Counted from the stretch's first letter, positions 15,650 to 23,701 are shown. The stretch: DNA of 64,000 nt from Microbacterium azadirachtae (GCF_000956505.1 NZ_JYIX01000032.1:1-64000); one strand, 5' to 3'. Translations and numbers: made by a program. The notes: a model not told the origin generated them from the sequence alone.

Positions 15650-17068
15650 ATGACCGACGAATACGACCTGATCGTGCTGGGCGGCGGCCCCGTGGGAGAG
15701 AATGTGGCCGACCGCGCGGTGCAGGCCGGGCTCAGCGTCGTGATCGTGGAGAGCGAGCTCGTCGGCGGCGAGTGCTCGTACTGGGCGTGCATGCCGTCGA
15801 AAGCGCTGCTGCGCTCGCCGCAGGCCCTGCGCGCGGCGCAGCATGTCGGCGGTGCGGCCGAGGCGATCACCGGTGAGCTCGACGTGCGCGCGGTGCTCGA
15901 CCGGCGCGACGCGTTCACGAGCCACTGGCAGGACGACGGCCAGGTGGCTTGGCTCGACTCCGCCGGGATCGATCTCGTGCGAGGGCACGGGCGCCTGAGC
16001 GGCGAGCGGAAGGTCGCCGTCACCACGCCCGACGGCAGTGTGCGCACCCTCACCGCTCGGCACGCCGTCGCGGTCAGCACCGGATCCGATGCCGCGATCC
16101 CGCCGATTCCCGGCCTTCACGAGGCGAACCCCTGGACGAGTCGCGAGGCCACGAGCGCCGAGGAGATCCCGGCCTCGCTCGTCGTGATCGGCGGCGGGGT
16201 GGTCGCGGTCGAGATGGCCAGCGCGTACGCCTCGCTCGGTGCGGAGGTCACGGTGCTCGCCCGCACTGGTCTGCTCGGATCCGTCGAGCCGTTCGCGGGC
16301 GAGTTCGTCGCCGAGGGGCTGCGCGCGCTCGGCGTCGACGTGCGCCTGGGCGTCGCGACCAAGAGCGTCTCGCGCGATGCCGACGGGGTGACCGTGACGA
16401 CCGACGGCGGTGATGTGCACGCCGCCGAGATCCTCGTCGCGACCGGACGAACGCCCCGCAGCGGCGACATCGGCCTGGAGACCGTGGGGCTCCCGGCCGG
16501 CCGCTCGATCCGCACCGACGACACCCTGCGCGTGCCCGGCGTGGACTGGCTCTACGCGGTCGGCGACGTGAACGGCCGGGTGCTGCTCACGCACCAGGGC
16601 AAGTACCAGGCCCGCGCCGCGGGCGACGTGATCGCCGCACGGGCGAAGGGCGAGCCCGTCGACGACGACCGTTGGGGCCGGCACGTCGCGACGGCCGACC
16701 ATGCCGCGGTGCCGCAGGTCGTCTTCGGCGAGCCCGAGGTCGCGGCCGTGGGCGTCACCGCGGCCGCCGCACGCGAGGCCGGCCATCGCATCCGGGAGGT
16801 CGAGGTCGAGTTCTCCTCGGTCTCGGGAGCATCGCTGCACGCCGACGGCTACAAGGGCCGCGCCCACATGGTCGTCGACGAGGACCGGCAGGTGCTGCTC
16901 GGAGTGACCATGGTCGGATCCGACGTCGCCGAGCTCATCCACGCCGCCTCGATCGCGGTCGCGGGCGAGGTCCCGCTCGCCCGGCTCTGGCACGCGGTGC
17001 CGTCGTATCCGACCATGAGCGAGGTCTGGCTGCGCCTCCTCGAGGCCTACGGCCGCGAGTCGGCCTGA
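15650..17068 (+). CDS. FAD-dependent pyridine nucleotide-disulfide oxidoreductase
   Basis: 472 residues, normal for the dihydrolipoamide dehydrogenase/mercuric reductase family. FAD-binding DLIVLGGGPVGENVADRA opens the protein. The redox pair is present as CSYWAC in GGECSYWACMPSK (CxxxxC). The NAD(P) domain has VVIGGGVVAVEMASAYASLG. The second FAD motif is LYAVGDVNG. The C-terminal dimer domain ends in SYPTMSEVW, where lipoamide-type enzymes have HPTLSE: the catalytic His is Tyr while the Glu is kept. That points away from lipoamide dehydrogenase and towards a quinone or other reductase. No 2-oxoacid dehydrogenase genes are nearby. Confidence 0.9.
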   Translation: MTDEYDLIVLGGGPVGENVADRAVQAGLSVVIVESELVGGECSYWACMPSKALLRSPQALRAAQHVGGAAEAITGELDVRAVLDRRDAFTSHWQDDGQVAWLDSAGIDLVRGHGRLSGERKVAVTTPDGSVRTLTARHAVAVSTGSDAAIPPIPGLHEANPWTSREATSAEEIPASLVVIGGGVVAVEMASAYASLGAEVTVLARTGLLGSVEPFAGEFVAEGLRALGVDVRLGVATKSVSRDADGVTVTTDGGDVHAAEILVATGRTPRSGDIGLETVGLPAGRSIRTDDTLRVPGVDWLYAVGDVNGRVLLTHQGKYQARAAGDVIAARAKGEPVDDDRWGRHVATADHAAVPQVVFGEPEVAAVGVTAAAAREAGHRIREVEVEFSSVSGASLHADGYKGRAHMVVDEDRQVLLGVTMVGSDVAELIHAASIAVAGEVPLARLWHAVPSYPTMSEVWLRLLEAYGRESA

Positions 17069-17078
17069 CGGACTCTCT

Positions 17079-17150
17079 CCCCGGTTTCATAGTGCGCAAA
17101 TGGTTCCATCCGGGCCCCGGATTCAGCCAATCGCGCGCTTCGAACCGGGG
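17079..17150. repeat. Dispersed palindromic repeat, copy 1 (GCGCGCTTCGAAC family)
   Basis: Left arm CCCCGGTTTCATAGTGCGC (17079-17097) pairs imperfectly with right arm GCGCGCTTCGAACCGGGG (17133-17150). The right-hand part TCGCGCGCTTCGAAC (17131-17145) is identical to 56218-56232, and the inner bases also align. This makes it one of two copies of the same element in the window. Confidence 0.7.
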
Positions 17151-17280
17151 AAGGGGGAATCCGGAGAACGGGATGGCTGTTCCCGATGTCGGAGGCCCCG
17201 CGTACTGTCGGTAACGCGCCGTGTCGCCACGCCGCAGGCCGAGAAGAAGCGAGTCGCATCGATTCCCCGGAGGGACGAGC

Positions 17281-17613
17281 ATGCAAGCAGTATTCGAAGG
17301 AACCGTCATCGCGAACGCCGATGACGCCGACGTGGTGGTCGTCGAGGGCGACCGGTACTTCCCGCCGACCTCGATCACGGAGGGCGTGCTGCAGGCCGGC
17401 TCCACGTCCGACTCGCCCTCGGGGCAGGGCGAGCGCCAGTCCTACGCGATCCGGGTGGGCGAGCAGGACCACGAGGATCTGGCCTGGGCGCACCTCCATC
17501 CGTCCGCCGAGGCCGTCGAGCGCGCCGGCGTCGACTTCTCCGGGTACGTCGCGTTCGCCCCGGCCGTGACGGTGCGCGAGGGCGTCGTTCCGCAGGAGGG
17601 GGCGCTCCCCTGA
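17281..17613 (+). CDS. DUF427 family protein
   Basis: 110 residues from ATG 17281, with CGGAGGGA upstream. It matches the pattern of the DUF427 family (PF04248): FEGTVIANADDADVVVVEGD, then YFPPTSI, and near the C-terminus GYVAFAPAVTVREG. Members are small single-domain cytosolic proteins, often beside redox or osmotic genes; no reaction is established. It ends 14 bases before the ABC ATPase gene, so it probably shares the betaine importer transcript. Confidence 0.85.
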   Translation: MQAVFEGTVIANADDADVVVVEGDRYFPPTSITEGVLQAGSTSDSPSGQGERQSYAIRVGEQDHEDLAWAHLHPSAEAVERAGVDFSGYVAFAPAVTVREGVVPQEGALP

Positions 17614-17627
17614 GGAGCGGACTGCCG

Positions 17628-18515
17628 ATGATCGAATTCCGCTCCGTCACCAAGACCTTCCCCGACGGCACCTGCGCCGTCGACGACTTCAGCCTGGTCA
17701 TCCCCGCCCGGAAGACCACCGTCCTGGTCGGCTCGTCCGGTTCCGGCAAGACCACGCTGCTGCGCATGATCAACCGCATGGTCGAGCCCACCTCCGGCGC
17801 CGTCGAGATCGACGGCGAGAGCGTGCTCGACAAGGATCCCGTGGCGCTGCGCCGCAGCATCGGCTACGTGATGCAGAACTCGGGCCTGATGCCGCACTTC
17901 ACCGTGATCGACAACGTCGCCACGGTGCTGCGCCTCAACGGGACCCCGCGCCGCGACGCGCACGTCCGCGCGCGGGAGCTGCTCGACACCGTCGGGCTGG
18001 ACCAGGCGCTCGCCGACCGCTATCCCAGTCAGCTCTCCGGCGGGCAGCAGCAGCGCGTCGGCGTCGCGCGCGGGCTCGCCGCGGATCCGAACATCCTGCT
18101 CATGGACGAGCCCTTCGGGGCGGTGGATCCCATCGTGCGCACGGAGCTGCAGCAGGAGCTGCTGCGCCTGCAGCGCGAACTCGACAAGACGGTGGTGTTC
18201 GTCACGCACGACATCGAGGAGGCCTTCCTCCTCGGCGACCAGATCGTGATCCTGGACAAGTCCGCCCGCGTCGTGCAGAAGGGATCCCCCGAGGACATCC
18301 TCTCCGCCCCGGCCGACGACTTCGTCGCGGCGTTCGTCGGCGCCGACCGCGGAAAGCGCGCGCTGCACCTGAAGCAGACCCCGCACGGCACGCTGATCGT
18401 CGACGCCGACGGCCGCGCCCAGGGCACGCTGGTGCAGTCCCCGGCCTCGCTGCTGGACGCGCATCCGCCGAGGGCGGCGGATGAGGTCTCCGTCGACGCA
18501 AGGACCGCCGACTGA
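17628..18515 (+). CDS. Betaine/choline ABC importer, ATP-binding protein (OpuCA/ProV type)
   Basis: 295 residues. Walker A is GSSGSGKTTLLRM, the Q-loop lies in GYVMQNSGLMPH, the signature is LSGGQQQRVGVARGLA, Walker B is ILLMDEPFGAVDP, and the switch His is in VFVTHDIEEAF. YVMQNSGLMPHFTVIDNVA is typical of the quaternary-amine subfamily. The C-terminal tail is short, without a clear tandem CBS pair. Together with the two permeases and the lipoprotein that follow, it makes a complete OpuC/ProU-like importer for osmoprotectants such as glycine betaine, choline or carnitine. Exact substrate is inferred from family only. Confidence 0.92.
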   Translation: MIEFRSVTKTFPDGTCAVDDFSLVIPARKTTVLVGSSGSGKTTLLRMINRMVEPTSGAVEIDGESVLDKDPVALRRSIGYVMQNSGLMPHFTVIDNVATVLRLNGTPRRDAHVRARELLDTVGLDQALADRYPSQLSGGQQQRVGVARGLAADPNILLMDEPFGAVDPIVRTELQQELLRLQRELDKTVVFVTHDIEEAFLLGDQIVILDKSARVVQKGSPEDILSAPADDFVAAFVGADRGKRALHLKQTPHGTLIVDADGRAQGTLVQSPASLLDAHPPRAADEVSVDARTAD

Positions 18516-18516
18516 C

Positions 18517-19203
18517 ATGACCTGGATCATCGACAATCTCGGGCTCATCCTCGATCTGACCGCAACCCATCTGCGGCAGAGCTTGATCGCGCTCGTGCTC
18601 GGGGTCGTCGTCTCGGTTCCGCTCGGCTGGATCGCCTGGCGGTTCCGGCTGGTGCGCGGACCGATCATCGTGCTCACCGGCCTGCTCTACACGATCCCTT
18701 CGCTCGCGCTGCTGATGCTGATGCCTGCGCTGTTCGGCTACCGGGCGACGCTCGAGCCGAACCTCGTCGCAGCGCTCACGATCTACAACATCGCGATCCT
18801 GGTGCGCTCGGTCGCCGACGGGCTCGACTCGGTCGATGCCGACGTCCGCCGGGCGGCGACCGCGATGGGCTACGGATCCGGCCGCCGATTCTGGACCGTC
18901 GAGCTGCCCCTCGCCGGGCCTGTGATCCTCGCCGGCATCCGCGTGGCCGCGGTCAGCACGATCGCTCTCGCGACGGTCGGAACGCTGATCGGCGTCACCA
19001 ACCTCGGCTATCTCTTCACCAACGGGCTGGATCGCCGGCTCATCGAGGAGGTCTTCGCGGGCGTGCTCGCGGTGGTCGTGCTCGCGCTCATCGTCGACGT
19101 GCTGCTGGTGCTGCTGGGCCGCGTGCTCATGCCGTGGCAGCGCGCGCCGAAGCGCTCCTCGCTCGGCCCCAGGCCCGCCGTCGTGGCGGGAGGCGCCGCA
19201 TGA
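18517..19203 (+). CDS. Betaine/choline ABC importer, permease 1
   Basis: 228 residues from ATG 18517, one base after the ATPase stop. Five to six transmembrane helices carry the BPD_transp_1 fold. The EAA-like loop reads DADVRRAATAMGYGSGRRFW, with the conserved Gly, and VELPLAGPVILAGIRVA follows. YTIPSLALLMLMPALFGY is characteristic of OpuCB/OpuCD-type subunits. It overlaps the second permease gene by ATGA. Confidence 0.92.
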   Translation: MTWIIDNLGLILDLTATHLRQSLIALVLGVVVSVPLGWIAWRFRLVRGPIIVLTGLLYTIPSLALLMLMPALFGYRATLEPNLVAALTIYNIAILVRSVADGLDSVDADVRRAATAMGYGSGRRFWTVELPLAGPVILAGIRVAAVSTIALATVGTLIGVTNLGYLFTNGLDRRLIEEVFAGVLAVVVLALIVDVLLVLLGRVLMPWQRAPKRSSLGPRPAVVAGGAA

Positions 19204-19934
19204 ACCTCTTCGCCGATGCGATCCGGTGGCTGCTCGATCCCGCGCAGTGGACCGGCACCTATGCGCTGCCCAACCTGCTCGGCCAGCACCTCCTGTACAC
19301 CGTGCTGTCGGTGCTCGTCGCGGCGGTCATCGCCGTCCCCGCCGGGTGGATCATCGGCCACACCGGTCGCGGCAGGGAGGTCGCCGTGGCGGTATCGGGT
19401 GCCGCTCGTGCGATCCCCTCGTTCGGCCTGCTGATCCTGCTCGTGCTGCTGTTCGGCGTGCTGCAGATCCCCACCGCGGGACTGGTCACGTTCGTGCTCC
19501 TCGCGATCCCCTCCCTGCTCGCGGGCGCCTACACCGGCATCGAGGCGATCGACCCCCGGGTCCTCGACGCGGCCAAGGCGATGGGCATGACACCGTGGCA
19601 GGTGTTCTGGAAGGTCGAGTTCCGGCTCGGGTTGCCCCTGCTCATCGGCGGCCTCCGCGCCGCGACCCTGCAGGTGATCGCCACCGTCACGATCGCCGGG
19701 TGGGTGAACCTGGGCGGGCTGGGCTATCCGATCATCCAGGGCATCCAGCTGAACCAGTTCGATCAGGTGCTCGCCGGCGCACTCCTCGTGGCCGCCCTCG
19801 CCCTGCTCGCCGATCTCCTGTTCGCGCTCGCGCAGCGCGCCGCCGTGCCCGCCGGGGTGCGGGCCTCGGGCGGCGGGCGCACCGAGGACGAACCTCGACG
19901 CCGCGCCCGCGCGCTCCGCGTCGCCCGCAGCTGA
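19200..19934 (+). CDS. Betaine/choline ABC importer, permease 2
   Basis: 244 residues from ATG 19200 (ATGA overlap with permease 1). Six hydrophobic helices; the EAA loop is DPRVLDAAKAMGMTPWQVFW followed by VEFRLGLPLLIGGLRAA. ARAIPSFGLLILLVLLFG parallels the first permease, as expected for a heterodimer. The C-terminus is a basic cytosolic tail (EPRRRARALRVARS). A 74-base gap with a 17-base tandem duplication separates it from the binding-protein gene. Confidence 0.92.
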   Translation: MNLFADAIRWLLDPAQWTGTYALPNLLGQHLLYTVLSVLVAAVIAVPAGWIIGHTGRGREVAVAVSGAARAIPSFGLLILLVLLFGVLQIPTAGLVTFVLLAIPSLLAGAYTGIEAIDPRVLDAAKAMGMTPWQVFWKVEFRLGLPLLIGGLRAATLQVIATVTIAGWVNLGGLGYPIIQGIQLNQFDQVLAGALLVAALALLADLLFALAQRAAVPAGVRASGGGRTEDEPRRRARALRVARS

Positions 19935-19963
19935 TCACCTCCGCCGTCCCGCATCCGCAGAAC

Positions 19964-19997
19964 ACACAGATCGCCCAAGAACACAGATCGCCCAAGA
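19964..19997 (+). repeat. Perfect 17-base tandem duplication ahead of the binding-protein gene
   Basis: ACACAGATCGCCCAAGA occurs twice head to tail (19964-19980 and 19981-19997), directly before the GAGAGGAA ribosome binding site of the lipoprotein gene. It shifts the distance between the permease gene and the binding-protein gene. It may be a recent slippage event; a regulatory effect is unproven. Confidence 0.85.
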
Positions 19998-20007
19998 GAG
20001 GAACACC

Positions 20008-20925
20008 ATGTTCACCGCTCGCATCACCCGGATCGCCGCCGCAGCAACGGCCGCGGTCGCCGTCGCGCTCACACTCAGCGCGTGCGGATCCAGCAACCCG
20101 CTCGACAAGCCGAGCGAGAGCAGCGGATCCGGATCCTCCGACACGATCGTGATCGGATCCCAGGCCTATTACTCGAACGAGATCATCGCCGAGATCTACG
20201 CGCAGGCGCTCGAGAAGGACGGCATGACGGTCAAGCGTCAGTTCAACATCGGGCAGCGCGATGCGTATATGCCCGATGTGAAGTCGGGCGCGATCAGCCT
20301 GTTCCCCGAGTACACCGGCAACCTGCTCGAGTACCTGGGCGGCAAGGCCGACACGAACAGCCCGGACGACGTCTACGCGGCGCTCAAGAAGACCCTGCCG
20401 AAGGGCCTCGTCGCGCTCGACTACGCCAAGGCCGCGGATCAGGACACCTACACGGTGCTCAAGTCCAACGCCGACAAGTTCGGTCTCGACTCCATCGCCG
20501 ACCTTTCCAAGATGACCGGCACGGTCACCGTGGGCGGTGCGCCCGAGTTCGAGAAGCGCCCCTATGGCCCCGCCGCGGCGAAGACCGATTACGGCGTCGA
20601 CCTGGCGTTCTCGGCGACCGGCCAGACCACGCTCGAGGCGCTGCGCGCCGGCACCGTGCAGGTGGCGGACATCTACTCGGCAGACCCCGCGTTCGAGAAG
20701 GGCGACCTCGTCGCCCTCAAGGATCCGAAGAACATGATCCTGTCGTCGAACGTCGTACCGATCGCGAGCGCGACCGTCTCCGACAAGATCTCGAAGGCGA
20801 TCAACGCCGTCAGCGCCAAGCTGACCACGGAGGAGCTCGTCAAGCTCAACGTGCAGAGCACGGTCGACAAGAAGCAGGCTCCCGACATCGCCAAGGCCTG
20901 GCTCAAGGCGCAGGGCCTGAGCTGA
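20008..20925 (+). CDS. Betaine/choline ABC importer, substrate-binding lipoprotein (OpuCC/ProX type)
   Basis: 305 residues. A signal peptide ends in the lipobox LSAC (Cys at about 29), followed by a Ser-rich tether encoded by three GGATCC hexamers. The OpuAC-type fold starts TIVIGSQAYYSNEIIAEIYA. Substrate-site style residues include Tyr in AYMPDVKSG, ISLFPEYTGNLLEYL, and VADIYSADPAF. EYTGN is typical for type II quaternary-amine binding proteins. It captures substrate outside the membrane for the two preceding permeases. A strong terminator follows. Confidence 0.92.
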   Translation: MFTARITRIAAAATAAVAVALTLSACGSSNPLDKPSESSGSGSSDTIVIGSQAYYSNEIIAEIYAQALEKDGMTVKRQFNIGQRDAYMPDVKSGAISLFPEYTGNLLEYLGGKADTNSPDDVYAALKKTLPKGLVALDYAKAADQDTYTVLKSNADKFGLDSIADLSKMTGTVTVGGAPEFEKRPYGPAAAKTDYGVDLAFSATGQTTLEALRAGTVQVADIYSADPAFEKGDLVALKDPKNMILSSNVVPIASATVSDKISKAINAVSAKLTTEELVKLNVQSTVDKKQAPDIAKAWLKAQGLS

Positions 20926-20942
20926 CGCGCAGTCTCTGATCA

Positions 20943-20975
20943 GGACGGCCCCGGGATCCGATCCCGGGGCCGTCC
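20943..20975 (+). terminator. Strong GC hairpin ending the betaine operon
   Basis: GGACGGCCCCGGGAT and its reverse complement form a 13- to 15-base-pair stem with a very small loop, 18 bases after the lipoprotein stop. There is no U-tract. It probably ends the operon. Confidence 0.75.
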
Positions 20976-21025
20976 TCGGTTCACAGGGCACCAGGGCACA
21001 GGGCTCCGTCCCCTCCGGCGCCGCG

Positions 21026-21038
21026 TACAGTGGCGGAC
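21026..21038 (+). promoter_or_regulatory. TANNNT promoter with leaderless start for the LysR gene
   Basis: TACAGT (21026-21031) lies seven bases before GTG 21039. As at 14919, the spacing suggests transcription starts at the start codon. It also argues for GTG 21039 over the overlapping GTG at 21030. Confidence 0.45.
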
Positions 21039-21908
21039 GTGAGCGCTCCCAGTCTCGACCACCTGCGCACCTTCGTCACGGTGCATCGGACCGGATCGAT
21101 CACTCGCGCGGCACAGTTGCTCGGGCTCTCGCAGGCGACCGTCTCCGCGCACGTGCAGGCGGTCGAGGCGGTCGTCGGGTCCCCGATGTTCGAGCGCGGG
21201 CGCGACGGGGTGACCACGACCCCGAAGGGGCTCGAACTGGCGCGCCAGGTGGCCGCGCACCTCGATGCCATCGAGGACGCCGTGTCTCCACCGGGCCTCG
21301 TCGGCGACACCGAGCGAGCCGTGCACGTGGGCGGCCCCGCGGAGATCCTGTCGCTGATGGTCGTCCCGCGGATCGCCGAGCTGATCGCGGCGGCGAACGC
21401 ACCGATCCGGATGACTTTCGGGCTCGCGCAGGAACTGCTCGACGCGCTCACCAGCGGTGCGCTCGACGTGGTGGTGAGCGCCGTGCCGCCGCAGCGCGAG
21501 GGCGTCACCGCGGTGCCGTTCTACGACGAGGAGTTCGTGCTCGTCGCCGCGGCGAGCTGGGAGGGCCGCGATCCCGAGGAGGTCCCCGTCGTCGCCTATG
21601 CCGAGAACCTGCCCATCGTGCGACGGTACTGGCGCAGCGTCTTCGGCCGCGCACCCTCCGCGTTGAGGATCGCGGGGGTGATTCCCGACCTCCGCGGGAT
21701 CCGGGAGGCCGTGCTCGGAGGGATCGGGATGTCGGTGCTACCCGCATACATGGTCGAGGACGACCTGCGAGCCGGCGCTCTGATCGCTCTCGACGACCCC
21801 GAGGTCGCCCCGTTGAACACCCTCTACCTCGCGACGCGCAGCGGAGACGCGGAGCGGTATCCGGCGATCGCCGCCGTCGCCGAGTCCTTGCGGCGGCTCA
21901 TCTCCTGA
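21039..21908 (+). CDS. LysR-family transcriptional regulator
   Basis: 289 residues. The N-terminal winged helix is typical: LDHLRTFVTVHRTGSITRAA, then LGLSQATVSAHVQAVEAVVG and MFERGRDGVTTTPKG. The substrate-binding domain follows from about residue 90. It lies upstream of, and in the same direction as, the DJ-1/PfpI gene with a gap of about 100 bases. LysR proteins usually act on divergent neighbours, so the target is not obvious. Confidence 0.92.
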   Translation: MSAPSLDHLRTFVTVHRTGSITRAAQLLGLSQATVSAHVQAVEAVVGSPMFERGRDGVTTTPKGLELARQVAAHLDAIEDAVSPPGLVGDTERAVHVGGPAEILSLMVVPRIAELIAAANAPIRMTFGLAQELLDALTSGALDVVVSAVPPQREGVTAVPFYDEEFVLVAAASWEGRDPEEVPVVAYAENLPIVRRYWRSVFGRAPSALRIAGVIPDLRGIREAVLGGIGMSVLPAYMVEDDLRAGALIALDDPEVAPLNTLYLATRSGDAERYPAIAAVAESLRRLIS

Positions 21909-22009
21909 TCTCCTCTCCGAACACCGGGGATTCTCGATGGCTGCCTTCGATTCCCCGATGCCACCGGGGCGCCGGCGTCGAGGAGCATGGACGGGTCGAA
22001 AGGACCCAC

Positions 22010-22711
22010 ATGTCGAAGATCCTCATGGTCGTGACCGCGGCCGATTCCCTCACTCTCGCCGACGGGTCGGCGCACCCCACGGGCTTCTGGGCGGAAGAGC
22101 TCGTCGTCGCCCATCGCGAGCTCACCGCCGCCGGCCACGACGTCGTGATCGCGACCCCTGCCGGTCGCGTCCCGCCTGTCGATCCAGGATCCCTGAACGC
22201 CGAGGTCGTCGGTGACGCAGACCGGGCGGAGGAGTTCCGCGCCTACCTCGACGCGATCCGCGCCGAACTCGATCACCCGGCGACGCTGGGTGACCTCTCG
22301 GCGGCGGACTTCGCCGCTGTCGTGCTGCCGGGCGGACACGGCCCGATGGCCGACCTCGCCTTCGACGAGGACCTGGGCCGCATCCTCGTCGAAGCGGACG
22401 CGAACGCCGCGCTGATCGCCCCGTTCTGCCATGGACCTGCGGGGCTGTTGAGCGCGAAAGCACTCGATGGCGGATTCGTCTTCGCCGGCCGCACGCTCAC
22501 GGCGTTCAGCGACGAGGAGGAGGCGACCGGGGGTCTCGGCGAGAACACGCCGTGGCTCGTCGCGGCCACGCTGCGAGAGCGCGGCGCCGTCGTCGAGAAC
22601 TCCGCACCGTGGACCTCGCATGTCGTCCGAGACGGCAACCTCATCTCCGGTCAGAACCCGCAGTCCAGCGAGGCGGTGACCCGGGCGCTGATCGAGGTCC
22701 TCGGCGACTGA
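22010..22711 (+). CDS. DJ-1/PfpI family protein (type 1 glutamine amidotransferase fold)
   Basis: 233 residues. The nucleophile elbow Cys is in IAPFCHGPAGLL, the acidic partner site in PTGFWAEEL, and VVLPGGHGPMADLAF precedes them; these match Hsp31/YajL-like stress proteins with proposed glyoxalase III, chaperone or deglycase roles. ENTPWLVAATLRERGA and LISGQNPQSS are normal C-terminal motifs for this group. AAAGGA precedes the ATG at a suitable distance. It is cytosolic. The LysR gene lies just upstream and could control it. Confidence 0.9.
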   Translation: MSKILMVVTAADSLTLADGSAHPTGFWAEELVVAHRELTAAGHDVVIATPAGRVPPVDPGSLNAEVVGDADRAEEFRAYLDAIRAELDHPATLGDLSAADFAAVVLPGGHGPMADLAFDEDLGRILVEADANAALIAPFCHGPAGLLSAKALDGGFVFAGRTLTAFSDEEEATGGLGENTPWLVAATLRERGAVVENSAPWTSHVVRDGNLISGQNPQSSEAVTRALIEVLGD

Positions 22712-22721
22712 GCCCTGGGCG

Positions 22722-22798
22722 GAGACGAAACGCGGTGTTCTGGGAAGAGCGCCGCGTTTCGTCTCGCTCGGCCTTCGGCCGTCCTCGCTCAACGACCC
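22722..22798. repeat. Palindromic element C between convergent genes
   Basis: GAGACGAAACGCGG (22722-22735) and its exact reverse complement CCGCGTTTCGTCTC (22752-22765) form a 14-base-pair stem. Next come an inner palindrome CGGCCTTCGGCCG (22769-22781) and CTCGCTCAACGACC (22785-22798). From memory, sequences of the GTTTCGTCTCGCTCG...CAACGACC type recur in many Microbacteriaceae gaps, but I cannot cite a named family. It sits between convergent genes and probably acts as a two-way terminator. Confidence 0.75.
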
Positions 22799-22813
22799 CG
22801 GAGGCGCGGGGGG

Positions 22814-23605
22814 CTACCCGAGATGCCGCGCGAAGAACCTGCCGGCGTCCTCCCCGGCGTGCGCCGGAACGCCGGTGTGCCCGCCGAGGTTGGCCTGCAG
22901 GGTCTTCTCGGCGGATCCGAACGCGTCGAACACGTCGAGCGAACGCTGCCGGTCGTTGCCCTCGTCGTCCCACTGCAGCAGCACGTGCAGGGGGATCGTG
23001 ACCCGCCGGGCCTCGTCCAGGATGCTCAGCGGCACGTAGCTGCCGGCGAACAGGCCGGCGGCCACGATCCGCGGCTCGACCAGGGCGAGTCGGATGCCGA
23101 TCGCGAGCACGCCGCCCGAGTAGGCGACGGGGCCGCCGATCTCCGGGAGGGCGAGCATCGCATCGAGTACCGTCTGCCATTCGGGCACCGTCTCGTCGAC
23201 GAGCGGGAGCACCAGGCGGTCGATCACGTCCTCGCTCGGGCGCGCGCCGGCGTCGAGCGCCCGCATCAGGTCGGCGCGAGCGCTCTCCAGCCCGGCAAGC
23301 CGAGGTCGTGCGCCGTTGCCGGGCATCTCGATCGCCACGGAGGCGAAGCCGAGCTCGGCGGCGGCACGGGCTCGCCCCTCCAGCCGCGGACGCATCCGGG
23401 CCACACCGGGCCCGCTCGGATGCCCGAGCAGGATCAGCGGGACGGGATGGTCGGCGGAGGCGGATCCCGGCATCCAGAGGATGCCGTCGATGCCGCCCAG
23501 CGTGAAGTCGCGCTCGGCGATGTCGTCGAGATGCGGCGCGGAAGAAGCCTGCTCAGAAGCTGTGCGCTTATCTGTGGTGAAGATCAGTTCGGGGGTGATG
23601 TTCAT
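22814..23605 (-). CDS. Alpha/beta-hydrolase fold protein
   Basis: 263 residues. The alpha/beta-hydrolase pattern is visible: strand and oxyanion turn PLILLGHPSGPG, helix RGRAxAA-like region, and FASVAIEMPGNGARP. The nucleophile region reads GPVAYSGGVLAIGI, so Ser is there but the GxSxG elbow is AYSGG rather than canonical. The likely acid is in LLQWDDEGND and the likely base His in LGGHTGVPAH. It resembles dienelactone-hydrolase-like or peptidase-like hydrolases. GAAAGG lies seven bases before the ATG. A hairpin and a 16-codon open frame with an ideal ribosome binding site precede it, suggesting attenuation. Confidence 0.8.
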   Translation of the reverse strand: MNITPELIFTTDKRTASEQASSAPHLDDIAERDFTLGGIDGILWMPGSASADHPVPLILLGHPSGPGVARMRPRLEGRARAAAELGFASVAIEMPGNGARPRLAGLESARADLMRALDAGARPSEDVIDRLVLPLVDETVPEWQTVLDAMLALPEIGGPVAYSGGVLAIGIRLALVEPRIVAAGLFAGSYVPLSILDEARRVTIPLHVLLQWDDEGNDRQRSLDVFDAFGSAEKTLQANLGGHTGVPAHAGEDAGRFFARHLG

Positions 23606-23617
23606 GGTCGTGCCTTT

Positions 23618-23644
23618 CGGGAGTGCGCTGGTACGGCGCTCCCG
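23618..23644 (-). promoter_or_regulatory. Hairpin between leader peptide frame and hydrolase gene
   Basis: On the minus strand CGGGAGCGC and GCGCACTCCCG pair around a short loop, with a two-base bulge. The hairpin ends 12 bases before the hydrolase ATG, next to its GAAAGG ribosome binding site, and begins right after the leader frame's stop. The position suits attenuation or translational control by ribosome position on the leader. Confidence 0.5.
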
Positions 23645-23650
23645 GACGAC

Positions 23651-23701
23651 CTATCGCCCGACCGTGACCCCGAGGAGGAGCACCCACGTCGAATCGTTCA
23701 T
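23651..23701 (-). CDS. Possible 16-residue leader peptide with ideal Shine-Dalgarno
   Basis: On the minus strand AGGAGGTGAT (23706-23715), a full match to the 16S rRNA tail, is followed four bases later by ATG 23701. The frame encodes MNDSTWVLLLGVTVGR and stops at 23651. No other gene here has such a perfect ribosome binding site. It lies 45 bases before the alpha/beta-hydrolase gene, with a hairpin between them. TACTGT (minus strand, 23742-23747) is a suitable -10 element upstream. Such short frames with strong translation signals are typical of regulatory leader peptides. The peptide itself probably has no enzyme role. Confidence 0.55.
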   Translation of the reverse strand: MNDSTWVLLLGVTVGR

